A stretch of 64,000 nucleotides of DNA. Origin: Edaphobacter sp. 4G125 (GTDB lineage: Bacteria; Acidobacteriota; Terriglobia; Terriglobales; Acidobacteriaceae). The position numbers were made by a program, and so were the translations under genes. This document shows positions 54,012-63,378 of this stretch, piece by piece (positions within the stretch are counted from its first letter, which is position 1; the number at the start of each line of letters is the position of its first letter). The stretch spans positions 2,291,501 through 2,355,500 of the forward strand of contig NZ_CP060393.1 of the NCBI RefSeq assembly GCF_014274685.1, in the 5' to 3' direction. Under the pieces are notes generated by a model that ran no database searches, was not told the DNA's origin, and saw only the letters and a program-made list of their open reading frames with translations.

Positions 54012-55127
54012 ATGACCACGAACCGTCAGCATCCTCTGGAAAAAATTCTCGAGAACCGAATTGCCATTATTGATGGCGCGATGGGTACGACCATCCGTAC
54101 CTATGACATGAAGGAAGCGGACATCAGGGGAGAGCGTTTTAAGGGTGCGAAGAAGGACCTGCTGAATAATGGTGATCTCTTCTCTCTGACACAGCCGAAG
54201 ATGATCGGCGATATCCATCGCCGGTTTCTGGAGGCTGGGGCAGACATTATCGAGACAAATACATTTGGAGCGACGAGCATCTCGCAGAGCGAGTTTTTTG
54301 TGGATGATCCGCGAGAGCATGGTGGCCGGAAGGACCCTGAGTTTTACCAGAAGATCGTTGATGATCGTTTTCTCGACGATTTGGCCTGGGAGATCAACGA
54401 GCAATCCTCTCGTCAGTGCCGCGAGTGGGCGGACCGCGTTGCGAATGAGACTGGGCGCCAGCGCTTTGTGGCAGGAGCCATTGGACCGTTGACCGTGTCG
54501 TTGTCGAACTCGCCGGATGCCGACGATCCCGGCTTCCGGGTGGTGACCTTTGATCAGGTGAAGAAGGCTTATGCGCAGCAGGTGCGCGCGCTGATTGCTG
54601 GAGGCTCTGACCTGCTTCTGATCGAGACGATCTTCGATTCGCTCAACGCCAAAGCTGCGTTGGTCGCCATTCGAGAGGTTTTCGACGAGGACGGTTTGAC
54701 GGCGCAGGGAAGAGAGCTGCCGATCATGATCTCGGCTGCCGTGGGACGTGGTGGCGAAACGATGATTTCTGCCCAGACGGTCGAAGCTTTCTGGAATGCA
54801 GTGGAACATGCCAAGCCTCTCTCGGTTGGACTGAACTGTTCATTGGGGCCGGATCTGATGTATCCCTTTTTAGAAGAACTGTCTTCGAAGGCTGATGTTG
54901 CGGTTTCGGCTTATCCAAATGCGGGATTACCCAATCCTCTTTCGCCGACGGGATTCGATCTCAACCCCGAGGACATGGGGCGTTACCTTGGCGATTTTGC
55001 GAGCGGTGGCCTGATTAACTTCGCAGGCGGCTGCTGCGGGAATACTCCTGAGCACATTGCGGCGATTGCGAAGGCGCTTGAGGGGAAGGCTCCGCGACAA
55101 ATCCACCGGATTGAGGCTGCAGCGTGA
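54012..55127 (+). CDS. metH: MetH part 1: homocysteine S-methyltransferase domain
   Basis: 371 residues forming a complete Hcy-binding barrel: [60 protein letters not shown]. The zinc cysteines are in [10 protein letters not shown] (near C276) and [13 protein letters not shown] (near C341-C342). In most bacteria this domain is the N-terminus of MetH; here it ends in a stop codon at the linker. The next gene begins inside the stop overlap (GTGA). The ATG at 54012 has AAGGACG about 12 bases upstream; a GTG at 53970 is less likely. Confidence 0.92.
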   Translation: MTTNRQHPLEKILENRIAIIDGAMGTTIRTYDMKEADIRGERFKGAKKDLLNNGDLFSLTQPKMIGDIHRRFLEAGADIIETNTFGATSISQSEFFVDDPREHGGRKDPEFYQKIVDDRFLDDLAWEINEQSSRQCREWADRVANETGRQRFVAGAIGPLTVSLSNSPDADDPGFRVVTFDQVKKAYAQQVRALIAGGSDLLLIETIFDSLNAKAALVAIREVFDEDGLTAQGRELPIMISAAVGRGGETMISAQTVEAFWNAVEHAKPLSVGLNCSLGPDLMYPFLEELSSKADVAVSAYPNAGLPNPLSPTGFDLNPEDMGRYLGDFASGGLINFAGGCCGNTPEHIAAIAKALEGKAPRQIHRIEAAA

Positions 55128-57856
55128 GCATGAGCGAAGGAACCTTAGCAAGTCAGAAGTTTCGTCCACTCCGTCTTTCAGGATCGCAGCCGTTCACGCA
55201 GCAACAGAACGTCTTCATCATGATCGGCGAGCGGACGAACGTTGCCGGCTCGCCAAAGTTCGCCAAGCTCATCAAAAACGGGAAGTACGAAGAAGCTGTA
55301 AGCATCGCGCGGCAGCAGGTGGAGAATGGCGCGAATGTGCTCGACATCTGCATGGATGAGGGCATGATCGATGGTGTGACCGCGATGACTCGCTTTCTGC
55401 AACTGCTGGCCAGCGAGCCGGAGGTTGCGAAGGCTCCCTTTATGGTCGATTCCTCCAAGTGGGAAGTCATAGAAGCTGGCCTGAAGTGCCTTCAAGGCAA
55501 GGGAATCGTCAACTCAATTTCTTTGAAAGAAGGCGAGGAGAAGTTTCGTCAGAATGCCCGCACGGTTCTGAAGTACGGCGCTGCTGTGGTCGTGATGGCG
55601 TTTGACGAGCAAGGGCAGGCCGCCACATATGAGGACAAGATCCGTATCTGTGAACGTGCTTATCGCATTCTGGTTGAGGTAGGACTTTCGCCGGAAGACA
55701 TTATCTTCGATCCGAACGTCCTGACCGTTGCTACGGGCATGGAGGAGCATAACAACTACGCTGTTGACTTCATCAATGCCACACGCTGGATCAAATCCAA
55801 TCTTCCGAACGCCAAGGTTTCGGGTGGCATCTCGAATATCTCGTTCAGCTTTCGCGGAAACAACAAGGTTCGCGAGGCGATGCACGCAGCATTTCTGTAT
55901 CACGCGATTGCTGCAGGGCTGGATATGGGGATCGTCAACGCCGGCCAGTTGGAGATCTATGAGGAGATTGAGCCCGAACTGAAGGAGATGGTTGAGGATG
56001 TGTTGCTCAATCGCCGTCCTGATGCTACCGAACGACTCGTCGATTTTGGAGAAGCCCTCAAAGCAGCAGGCACCGACGCGGTAGCAACGGAGAAGAAGGC
56101 TGAGGCGTGGCGCAGCGGCACGGTAGAAGAGCGCCTGACCCACGCTCTGGTCAAAGGGATCGACGCCTACATTGAGGCTGACACCGAAGAAGCTCGCGCC
56201 AAGCTGGGGCGGCCATTGCTGGTGATCGAAGGACCTCTGATGGATGGCATGGGTGTTGTCGGCGATCTGTTTGGCGCTGGCAAGATGTTTCTGCCGCAGG
56301 TGGTCAAATCTGCCCGCGTGATGAAGAAGGCTGTGGCCTACCTGACCCCCTTTATGGAAGAGGAGAAGCGAGAGCTGGCTGCGGCAGGTTATGAGGTCAG
56401 GACGCAGGGGAAGATTGTGCTCGCCACAGTGAAGGGTGACGTCCACGACATCGGGAAGAACATCGTTGGTGTGGTGCTGGCGTGCAACAACTATGAGGTC
56501 ATCGATCTCGGTGTGATGGTTCCGGCGGAAAAGATTCTGGAACGCGCCAAAGAGGTGAGGGCCGACATCGTTGGCTTGAGCGGTCTGATTACTCCGTCTC
56601 TGGATGAGATGGTGCACGTCGCTCGCGAGATGGAGCGCCAGGGGTTCAAGCAGCCTCTTCTCATCGGAGGCGCCACCACTAGCCGCGCGCATACTGCGAT
56701 CAAGATTGCGCCGCATTACAGCGCTCCTGTTGTGCATGTCGTCGATGCCAGCCGCGCGGTTCCTGTATCCACGAGCCTGCTTAGCGAAGAGAACAGAGAT
56801 GCATTTGTTGAGCAGCACCGCGCTGAATATGAAGCCGTTCGCAAGGCCCATGCTGCGCCTCGCCTGAAGGCGGTTCCTCTGACGGAAGCTCGATCAAGAC
56901 GAACTCCCATTGAATGGCGGACGGAAGATATTCCCGCGCCATCGTTCACGGGCGTAAGAGTGCTCGATGATTTTCCCCTTGCAACCTTGCGCGAGTTCAT
57001 TGACTGGTCCCCGTTCTTCCACGCATGGGGATTGAAGGGAGTCTATCCCCGAATCTTTGAGCATGAAGAGTATGGATCCCAGGCGCGCCAGTTGTTCCAG
57101 GAGGGGAATGCGCTGCTGGATCGCATTATTGAAGAGAAGCTGATTACCGCGCGTGGAGTCTACGGTCTTTTCCCCGCGAATGCGATGGGCGATGATGTCG
57201 TTCTCTATACCGACAGCACACGCTCTGCAGAGTTGACCCGTTTTCACTTTCTGCGGCAGCAGGTCAACCGTGAAGGCAGTGAGCCATGCCGGTCGCTCGT
57301 GGACTTTATTGCTCCGAAAGAGACGGGATTCGCTGACCATATCGGTGCTTTTGCCGTGACCAGTGGAATCGGCTTGAAGGACTGGTGCGAACATCTTCGC
57401 GCCAGCAATGACGATTACATGGCCATCATGGCAGAGGCTGTCGCCGACAGACTTGCTGAAGCATTTGCAGAGTGTCTGCATAAATGTGTCCGTGAGGAGT
57501 GGGGCTATGGCCGCAGCGAGAAGCTCAGCAACGATGACTTGATCCACGAGAAATATCGCGGTATCCGGCCGGCTCCAGGCTATCCGGCTTGTCCCGACCA
57601 TACGGAGAAGGGAACAATCTGGGAACTGCTGGATGTAGAAAAGAACACCGGGATCCAGATTACGGAGTCTTTTGCGATGTGGCCCGGGTCGAGCATCAGC
57701 GGGCTTTACTTCGCTCACCCGGAATCGCGCTATTTCAGCCTGGGTAAGATCGACCGTGACCAGGTAGCGGACTACCATGAACGGAAGGGCATGACCGTTG
57801 CCGAGGTCGAGCGCTGGCTCAGTCAGAGCCTGAATTACGACCCTCAGCAAGGGTGA
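55124..57856 (+). CDS. metH: MetH part 2: folate, cobalamin and activation domains
   Basis: 910 residues. The folate-binding barrel starts with [30 protein letters not shown]. The cobalamin cap and Rossmann domain follow, with [28 protein letters not shown] (His ligand near 440). The C-terminal AdoMet activation domain has [48 protein letters not shown] near 815. It transfers the methyl group from methyltetrahydrofolate to B12. It needs the separate homocysteine subunit encoded just upstream. It starts with GTG overlapping the previous stop; ATG at 55130 is possible. Confidence 0.94.
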   Translation: MSMSEGTLASQKFRPLRLSGSQPFTQQQNVFIMIGERTNVAGSPKFAKLIKNGKYEEAVSIARQQVENGANVLDICMDEGMIDGVTAMTRFLQLLASEPEVAKAPFMVDSSKWEVIEAGLKCLQGKGIVNSISLKEGEEKFRQNARTVLKYGAAVVVMAFDEQGQAATYEDKIRICERAYRILVEVGLSPEDIIFDPNVLTVATGMEEHNNYAVDFINATRWIKSNLPNAKVSGGISNISFSFRGNNKVREAMHAAFLYHAIAAGLDMGIVNAGQLEIYEEIEPELKEMVEDVLLNRRPDATERLVDFGEALKAAGTDAVATEKKAEAWRSGTVEERLTHALVKGIDAYIEADTEEARAKLGRPLLVIEGPLMDGMGVVGDLFGAGKMFLPQVVKSARVMKKAVAYLTPFMEEEKRELAAAGYEVRTQGKIVLATVKGDVHDIGKNIVGVVLACNNYEVIDLGVMVPAEKILERAKEVRADIVGLSGLITPSLDEMVHVAREMERQGFKQPLLIGGATTSRAHTAIKIAPHYSAPVVHVVDASRAVPVSTSLLSEENRDAFVEQHRAEYEAVRKAHAAPRLKAVPLTEARSRRTPIEWRTEDIPAPSFTGVRVLDDFPLATLREFIDWSPFFHAWGLKGVYPRIFEHEEYGSQARQLFQEGNALLDRIIEEKLITARGVYGLFPANAMGDDVVLYTDSTRSAELTRFHFLRQQVNREGSEPCRSLVDFIAPKETGFADHIGAFAVTSGIGLKDWCEHLRASNDDYMAIMAEAVADRLAEAFAECLHKCVREEWGYGRSEKLSNDDLIHEKYRGIRPAPGYPACPDHTEKGTIWELLDVEKNTGIQITESFAMWPGSSISGLYFAHPESRYFSLGKIDRDQVADYHERKGMTVAEVERWLSQSLNYDPQQG

Positions 57857-57958
57857 GATAATAGATCTACACAACTGGCCAATATTTTCAGGCAAAGCTG
57901 TGCCTACGTTCGTCCTGGCGAAGTTTTGAGCCCTTGAGTCGGTGGGTGGGAGACTGCC

Positions 57959-58333
57959 ATGGAAAACGAGCTTACAAAACCTACAATTTTGCATGTATGC
58001 AACCGAGAGATGTTGCTGCCGCTGCGGGACCAAATTCTTCGCATCTCAGGCTTTGACGTGGACTCGACCCTGCATATGAAAGATGCACTACACATGTTCT
58101 GGGCAAAACACTATGACCTGGTGCTCATCGACGTTGAGGGGGAATCGGGGATTCATGCCGCTGAGACTCTTTGCTCCGAGATAAAAACGGCGCAATCAGA
58201 GCAGAGAGTAGCTTTTGTCTGCAACTGGCGGGTGGCGATCATGACCGACTGTCCGGACGAAATTCTGCGCACCGAATTTGACCCTGCGGCTTTTGTCGAT
58301 GGAGTTCGCGACATTTTTAACGAACAGAAGTAG
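57959..58333 (+). CDS. Degenerate receiver-domain protein
   Basis: 124 residues with the fold pattern of a response-regulator receiver (ILHVCNREMLLPLRDQILRISGFDVDSTLHMKDALHMFWAKHYDLVLIDVEGESGIHAAETL). The phospho-acceptor-like Asp in LIDVEG remains. The paired acidic residues of the first strand are replaced (HVCNRE), and the conserved Thr/Ser and Lys of strands 4-5 are not visible (VAFVCNWRV). It may work without phosphorylation or be decaying. GGTGGGAGA precedes the ATG. It lies between metH and the SAM riboswitch. Confidence 0.75.
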   Translation: MENELTKPTILHVCNREMLLPLRDQILRISGFDVDSTLHMKDALHMFWAKHYDLVLIDVEGESGIHAAETLCSEIKTAQSEQRVAFVCNWRVAIMTDCPDEILRTEFDPAAFVDGVRDIFNEQK

Positions 58334-58421
58334 ATACTCCAGGGACAACTTGCCGAGCGGGTTTACTTATGCTAAAAAAGATATATTCAGTCTGAATCGG
58401 AAGAGATTTCGAATCAGGCGC

Positions 58422-58538
58422 GAATTTCATGAAGAGTGGTTGAGGGACGAGCCCTATGACGCCACGACAACCGGCCTGAAACCATTATTTCGGGCGACCG
58501 GTGTCAACTCTCTCCTGGAAACGGGGAACATGAGATTC
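58422..58538 (+). ncRNA. SAM-I (S-box) riboswitch
   Basis: A full S-box aptamer. P1 is GAATTTCATG (58422-58431) with CATGAGATTC (58529-58538), 10 bp with one G-U. P2 has GTGGT/GCCAC with the kink-turn core GGGACGAGCCC and TATGA. P3 is ACCGG-CCTGAAA ... TTTCGGG-CG-ACCGGT, preceded by ACGACAACC. The conserved GGTGTCAACTCTC and P4 (TCTCC/GGGGA) follow. It precedes the ThrC-like and carrier genes. The expression platform is less clear: a GGGG...CCCC pairing at about 58541-58566 could be the control hairpin. Confidence 0.93.
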
Positions 58539-58666
58539 GAGGGGTGAACCCAATAGGAAGATCCCCACGATCTTAAATCCATCCCTTGGCACGTGCTTTC
58601 GGCATGTGTAGATTTCCATGAGAGACGTCAAAAAGCCTTACCTCCTCCACATGGGAGAGAGCGTCA

Positions 58667-59953
58667 ATGAGCTATTCGTGTACGTCGACCGCGTATGAGT
58701 TGAAGTGCAATGAGTGCGGCAAGGGATTTGGGAACCAGCCCCTCTCAGCATGCCCAGATTGTCTGGCACCTCTTGAGGTGATGTACGATCTCGACTCTGC
58801 ACGCGGCGTCTTTACTCGAGAAGCGATAGCGAAAGGACCGGCAAATATCTGGCGCTATGCGACGCTGCTGCCGATTCCGAAGGGATGTGACCCGGACCTT
58901 CCAGTTGGCTTCACTCCTCTGGTTCGTGCAAAGCGTTTAGGAAAGCGCATTGGCGCAAACAATCTCTACGTCAAGAATGATGCAGTCTGCTTTCCCACGC
59001 TCAGCTTCAAGGATCGAGTCGTCTCAGTTGCCTTGGCCAACGCACAAGGATTTGGTTTTGACACGGTCGGCTGCTCCTCCACAGGCAACCTTGCCAACGC
59101 TGTTGCGGCACAGGCCGTGCGGCTTGGATTGAAGGCATGTATTCTGGTTCCCGCAGACCTTGAGCCGGCGAAGATCCTCAACACGCAGGTCTACGGCGCT
59201 CGTCTGGTGCGTATCGATGGCAACTACGATCATGTCAACCGCCTTTGCACTCTGATCGCGGACGAATACAACTGGGGCTTCGTAAACGTCAATCTACGCC
59301 CGTATTACGCGGAAGGTTCGAAGACCGTTGGGTATGAGATTGCAGAGCAGCTGGGTTGGCGCCTTCCCGACAATGTTGTCGTCCCGATGGCAGGGGGATC
59401 GCTGATTCGCAAGATCAGAAAAGCATTCCAGGAACTGATCTACCTCGGTCTGGTCGAGGACAAGCCCGTCCGCTTTTTTGGCGCGCAGGCTACTGGATGC
59501 TCTCCGATTTCGCATGCAGTCAAGCAGGGTTGGGATTACATCGAACCGCAGCGTCCGAATACGATTGCCCGCTCGCTCGCGATCGGAAACCCGGCAGATG
59601 GTCCAGCTGCCGCCAAGATGATTCGACAGACAGGCGGATGGGCCGAGGATGTCTCCGACATCGAGGTTGTCTCCGGAATCCAGGAACTCGCCGAGTCGGA
59701 AGGCATCTTTACAGAGACTGCGGGTGGTGTCACCACAGCCGTGACAGCACGTCTCTACTCCCACGGAAGAATTTCACCCGACGAGATTACCGTCAGCGTG
59801 ATTACAGGCAATGGACTCAAGACGACCGACGCGCTGGCAGGACATTATCAGCAGGAGCGTGCGATTCGTCCTCGCCTGGCCGATTTCGACGCCTACCTTC
59901 GCGAGTTGGATGGCATAGCCGAACCCGCACTTGTTGCAGCAGGAGAAAACTGA
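58667..59953 (+). CDS. Threonine-synthase-like PLP enzyme under SAM riboswitch control
   Basis: 428 residues. An N-terminal zinc ribbon (C14, C17, C29, C32) precedes a fold-type II PLP domain. The Schiff-base lysine is K115 in FPTLSFKDRVV; ordinary threonine synthase has PTGSFKDR. The VGCSSTGNLANAVAAQA and GSKTVGYEIAEQLGW blocks and the phosphate-binding AGGVTTAV are like ThrC. The next gene, two bases after the stop, is a sulfur carrier. A SAM-I riboswitch lies upstream and metH further up. I infer homocysteine (sulfhydrylation) rather than threonine synthesis, but plain threonine synthase is not excluded. Confidence 0.85.
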   Translation: MSYSCTSTAYELKCNECGKGFGNQPLSACPDCLAPLEVMYDLDSARGVFTREAIAKGPANIWRYATLLPIPKGCDPDLPVGFTPLVRAKRLGKRIGANNLYVKNDAVCFPTLSFKDRVVSVALANAQGFGFDTVGCSSTGNLANAVAAQAVRLGLKACILVPADLEPAKILNTQVYGARLVRIDGNYDHVNRLCTLIADEYNWGFVNVNLRPYYAEGSKTVGYEIAEQLGWRLPDNVVVPMAGGSLIRKIRKAFQELIYLGLVEDKPVRFFGAQATGCSPISHAVKQGWDYIEPQRPNTIARSLAIGNPADGPAAAKMIRQTGGWAEDVSDIEVVSGIQELAESEGIFTETAGGVTTAVTARLYSHGRISPDEITVSVITGNGLKTTDALAGHYQQERAIRPRLADFDAYLRELDGIAEPALVAAGEN

Positions 59954-59955
59954 TC

Positions 59956-60234
59956 ATGGCAGTTAAAGTAACCCTTCCTACCGCTTTTACTCGTCATACG
60001 GACGGACGCAAGCAGTTCGATTCGTCGGCGGAAAACCTTCCAGCGCTTCTGTCGGACATCGATCGCACCTTTCCCGCGCTGGGAACGCAGATCAAGGATG
60101 ATGACGGCAAGCTGCGCCGCTTCATCAATATCTATGTCAACGACGAAGACATTCGCTTTCTCGGCGGAGAGACTTACGCCTTTCAGGATGGGGATGAGAT
60201 TATGTTGATCCCATCGATAGCAGGCGGCTGCTGA
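59956..60234 (+). CDS. ThiS/MoaD-family sulfur carrier ending in Gly-Gly-Cys
   Basis: 92 residues with the beta-grasp fold of MoaD/CysO: AVKVTLPTAFTRHTDGRKQF, LLSDIDRTFPALGTQI, RFINIYVNDEDIRFLGGETYAFQDGDEIMLIPSIAGGC. It ends GGC, one residue beyond the usual GG. The cysteine would have to be removed to expose Gly-Gly, as in QbsE, before adenylation and thiocarboxylation. AGGAG lies about ten bases before the ATG. It is translationally linked to the ThrC-like gene. No JAMM protease or E1-like gene is in the window. Confidence 0.9.
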   Translation: MAVKVTLPTAFTRHTDGRKQFDSSAENLPALLSDIDRTFPALGTQIKDDDGKLRRFINIYVNDEDIRFLGGETYAFQDGDEIMLIPSIAGGC

Positions 60235-60252
60235 TCTTTAGCAGAAGTGAAA

Positions 60253-60284
60253 AGGGGGCGCCTCAGTGGCGCCCCTCTCTTTTT
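60253..60284 (+). terminator. Rho-independent terminator after the carrier gene
   Basis: GGGGCGCC and GGCGCCCC around TCAGT, followed by TCTCTTTTT. It closes the SAM-regulated operon. Confidence 0.93.
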
Positions 60285-60300
60285 AGAGGATTTATGTTTG

Positions 60301-60453
60301 CTAGATTCCATGCTCAAGAAGCAGGACAAGCAGCACGATGAGAATAACCAGTCCCAGGCCCCCACTAGGGTAGTAGCCCCAATTCCGACTGTGCGGCCAT
60401 GCTGGATATGCACCGAATGCCAATATAAGCAGAATGATCAAAAGAACGAGCAT
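60301..60453 (-). CDS. DUF3309 family small membrane protein
   Basis: 50 residues, almost wholly hydrophobic, with the DUF3309 pattern: two membrane segments (LVLLIILLILAFGAYP and LGLVILIVLLVLLLE) separated by the family motif AWPHSRNWGYYPSGG. Function unknown. An excellent GAGGAGG precedes the ATG. It converges on the carrier operon, with the terminator at its 3' side. Confidence 0.88.
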   Translation of the reverse strand: MLVLLIILLILAFGAYPAWPHSRNWGYYPSGGLGLVILIVLLVLLLEHGI

Positions 60454-60631
60454 CGAGCCTCCTCGGTGGATGTGATCAATCGACTTTTAGTAGATGCATG
60501 ATAGGCGAAAACACGTTATCTTGCTCGCTAATAATGAAGAACCAAGAAGATTCCTCCGTCGGACAACATTCTCAGACTCTTTTTGTCTCTTATTTCGTGA
60601 GGAGACTTACTGCGAGAAGAAGGGAAACGAA

Positions 60632-60781
60632 ATGTTTCTTATCCTAGCTGTTGTTTTGTTCGTAATCTGGATCACAAGTTTTCTGGTCTTCAAGACTGTA
60701 GGAATCCTGGTCCATCTGCTCTTGTTATTTGCAATTCTCTCCGTCATTATGCATTTCATCAGTGGGAAACGTGCAGTTTAA
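60632..60781 (+). CDS. Small hydrophobic membrane protein (Lmo0937-like)
   Basis: 49 residues forming two membrane helices (FLILAVVLFVIWITSFLVFKT and GILVHLLLLFAILSVIMHFI) with a basic end (SGKRAV), matching the Lmo0937-type family. An upstream in-frame start exists, but the GAAGGGAAACGA before 60632 and the family length fix this start. Function unknown. It points towards the 3' end of lon. Confidence 0.85.
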   Translation: MFLILAVVLFVIWITSFLVFKTVGILVHLLLLFAILSVIMHFISGKRAV

Positions 60782-60794
60782 ATGCAAATGAAAT

Positions 60795-60818
60795 GGCCGG
60801 CTCTTCCAGGAGCCGACC
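60795..60818 (-). terminator. Terminator-like hairpin downstream of lon
   Basis: Minus strand: GGTCGGCTC, short loop, GAGCCGGCC, then ATTTCATTTG. The one mismatch on the plus strand is a G-U pair on the minus strand, so it serves lon. The T-tract is interrupted. Confidence 0.65.
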
Positions 60819-60841
60819 ATAGAGAAAAGGAAATCCCGTGG

Positions 60842-63265
60842 TCACTGTCGGGAGACAGGCTGCGAAATCTCGATCTTATTGGGAAGTACAGAAGAGATCG
60901 CTTCCGGTTGCTCATCCGTCAACTCTGGCAGCTTTCCTTCCAAGGCAATCTGTAGCACCTGATCCATATCTTCGACAAAGTGCAACTTCATCGAGGTCTT
61001 CAAAAGCTCAGGAAGGTCTGGAAGGTCCCTCTTATTCTCTTCCGGCAAGATGGCTTCGAAGATTCCTACACGATGTGCGGCCAGCAGCTTTTCCTTCAGA
61101 CCGCCGATGGGAAGCACTTTTCCGCGAAGCGTAATCTCTCCGGTCATTGCAATATCGCGGCGGACCTTGATTCCGGTCAGTGCGCTTGCGAGTCCCGTGG
61201 CCAAGGTAATGCCAGCCGATGGACCATCCTTGGGGATTGCGCCCTCCGGAACGTGCACATGGATGTCGACGTTGCGATAAAAGTCTTTGCTGAGACCAAG
61301 CTGATGAGAGCGGGAACGGATATAGCTCAGAGCTGCTTGTGCAGACTCCTGCATCACATCGCCAAGCTGGCCTGTTGTGGTGAGCTTGCCCTTGCCATCC
61401 AGAACCTGGACTTCAGTCTGAAGGATTGAGCCGCCGACCTCTGTCCAGGCGAGGCCCGTGACGAGGCCAACTTCGCTCTTCTCATGTACCTGGGAGTCGC
61501 GAAACTTGGCTACGCCCAGCAAATCAGACAGGTTCTCTGCCGTGACCACCTCTTTGTGAGTGGAGCCATTCTTTACGACGCGGCGAGCGACCTTACGGCA
61601 TACATTCCCGATCTCGCGTTCGAGATTTCTGACGCCTGCCTCGCGCGTATAAGCGCGGATGATCTGGCGAATCGCTTCGTCTTCGAAGACAATCTGTTTT
61701 TCGGTCAGGCCGGTCCCTTCACGCTGCTTCTTGACCAGGTATTGCTTCGCGATTTCCAGCTTCTCAAGCTCGGTGTAGCCGTGCAGCCGCAGAATCTCCA
61801 TGCGGTCCTGCAGAGGCCCTGGAATCGTGTGCAGCACGTTCGCAGTAGCCACGAAAAGTACCTGCGACAAATCGTATTCAACGTCGAGATAGTGGTCCTG
61901 GAACGATGTGTTCTGTTCGGGGTCAAGTACCTCGAGCAGAGCACTGGCCGGATCGCCGCGGAAGTCCGATGCCATCTTGTCGATCTCGTCGAGCATGAAG
62001 ACAGGGTTTTTTGTGCCAGCCTTCTTCATCGATTGAAGAATCTGCCCGGGAAGAGCACCAATGTATGTCCGGCGATGGCCGCGAATTTCGGCTTCATCAC
62101 GCACGCCACCCAGCGACATGCGAACAAACTTACGACCGGTTGCCTTGGCAATCGACATCCCGAGAGAGGTTTTTCCAACGCCTGGAGGCCCAACGAAGCA
62201 CAGAATGGAGCCTTTCGGGTTCTTCACCAACTGACGGACTGCGAGAAATTCAAGAATGCGTTCCTTGATCTTTTCCAGCCCATAGTGGTCTTCGTTCAGA
62301 ATATTTTCTGCATGCTCAATCGAACGAATTTCTTTGGAGCGCTTCTTCCACGGCACGGCCAGAAGCCAATCCAAATAGTTTCGCGAAACCGTAGACTCGG
62401 CCGACATGGGAGGCATCGCTTCCAGCTTCTTCAATTCCTGGAGCGACTTCTCCTGAACATCCTTCGGCATACCGGCGGCTTCGATCTTCTTTCGCAGATC
62501 GTCAAACTCCGACTTTTCGCCGCGCCCAAGCTCTTTCTGGATAGCCTTAATCTTCTCGTTGAGGTAGTACTCTTTCTGCGCCTTTTCCATCTGGCGCTTT
62601 ACGCGCGACTGGATGGTGCGGTCCATGTTCAGCTTTTCGATTGCCAGGTCAAGCACATCGGCCACCCGCGCCAGACGCTGCTCCGGATCAAAGACCTCCA
62701 GGAGCTGCTGCTTCTCCTCGATCGGAAGCTGTAGATTGGCAGCGATCGTGTCGGCGAGTTTGGAGGGCTCGTCCAGGCGAACGCTGGCGGCCATCGTCTC
62801 ATAGTTCAAAGACTGCTGCAGCTTAACGTACTGCTCGAACAAGGAATGAACCCGCTGCATCAGCTGTTCGACCTGTGGCGTCGCCTCGAGTTGTGTTTTG
62901 CCCGTACGAACAGTGGCAACAAAGAAACCGTCGGAGTCATTGACCTCTACAGAGCGGGCTCGCTCGACACCCTCGACCAGAACCTTGATATTGCCGTCGG
63001 GCATCTTGACGCTCTGTACGATGTTACCGATTGTTCCGGTGGCATAAATATCGTCGGCTGTCGGCTCATCGACCGAGGCGTCATGCTGCGTTGCTAAAAA
63101 GATCTTGCGATCCCCGGAGAGCGCTTCTTCCAATGCTCTTACACTGGATTCGCGACCAACGACGAACGGCGTCATCATGTGAGGAAAGATGACCATGTCA
63201 CGGATCGGCATCATCGGAAGTTTCTGGGTGCTGCCGCTGAGAGTTTCTTTGGTTGCGTTGCTCAT
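60842..63265 (-). CDS. lon: ATP-dependent protease Lon (LonA type)
   Basis: 807 residues. The N-terminal LAN domain begins [23 protein letters not shown], with a long coiled segment ([20 protein letters not shown]). The AAA+ module has [29 protein letters not shown] and MLDEIDKM, and the protease domain has the catalytic Ser in [19 protein letters not shown] and the Lys in [18 protein letters not shown]. It degrades unfolded and short-lived regulatory proteins in the cytoplasm. The ATG at 63265 follows GGGAGGACA. Confidence 0.97.
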   Translation of the reverse strand: MSNATKETLSGSTQKLPMMPIRDMVIFPHMMTPFVVGRESSVRALEEALSGDRKIFLATQHDASVDEPTADDIYATGTIGNIVQSVKMPDGNIKVLVEGVERARSVEVNDSDGFFVATVRTGKTQLEATPQVEQLMQRVHSLFEQYVKLQQSLNYETMAASVRLDEPSKLADTIAANLQLPIEEKQQLLEVFDPEQRLARVADVLDLAIEKLNMDRTIQSRVKRQMEKAQKEYYLNEKIKAIQKELGRGEKSEFDDLRKKIEAAGMPKDVQEKSLQELKKLEAMPPMSAESTVSRNYLDWLLAVPWKKRSKEIRSIEHAENILNEDHYGLEKIKERILEFLAVRQLVKNPKGSILCFVGPPGVGKTSLGMSIAKATGRKFVRMSLGGVRDEAEIRGHRRTYIGALPGQILQSMKKAGTKNPVFMLDEIDKMASDFRGDPASALLEVLDPEQNTSFQDHYLDVEYDLSQVLFVATANVLHTIPGPLQDRMEILRLHGYTELEKLEIAKQYLVKKQREGTGLTEKQIVFEDEAIRQIIRAYTREAGVRNLEREIGNVCRKVARRVVKNGSTHKEVVTAENLSDLLGVAKFRDSQVHEKSEVGLVTGLAWTEVGGSILQTEVQVLDGKGKLTTTGQLGDVMQESAQAALSYIRSRSHQLGLSKDFYRNVDIHVHVPEGAIPKDGPSAGITLATGLASALTGIKVRRDIAMTGEITLRGKVLPIGGLKEKLLAAHRVGIFEAILPEENKRDLPDLPELLKTSMKLHFVEDMDQVLQIALEGKLPELTDEQPEAISSVLPNKIEISQPVSRQ

Positions 63266-63378
63266 TGTCCTCCCGATTAGACGCATAGAGAGATGCAAGG
63301 ATGCATCCCTACAGTATCCGCCTCAGCTGATTGTAACGCCTGATTTTTGGGAGTGTTCAGATTTATAGTGTCCGAATC

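Noticed and set aside
55514..56851. Long minus-strand open frame (445 codons) inside metH part 2
   Set aside because: Antisense shadow of a conserved gene, with an unnatural composition rich in His, Arg and Gln.
58278..58547. Open frame of 89 codons across the 3' end of the receiver gene and the riboswitch
   Set aside because: The sequence is explained by the SAM-I aptamer. The start lies inside another gene.
61484..62734. Long plus-strand open frame (416 codons) inside lon
   Set aside because: Antisense shadow of the conserved Lon AAA+ domain; no known fold.
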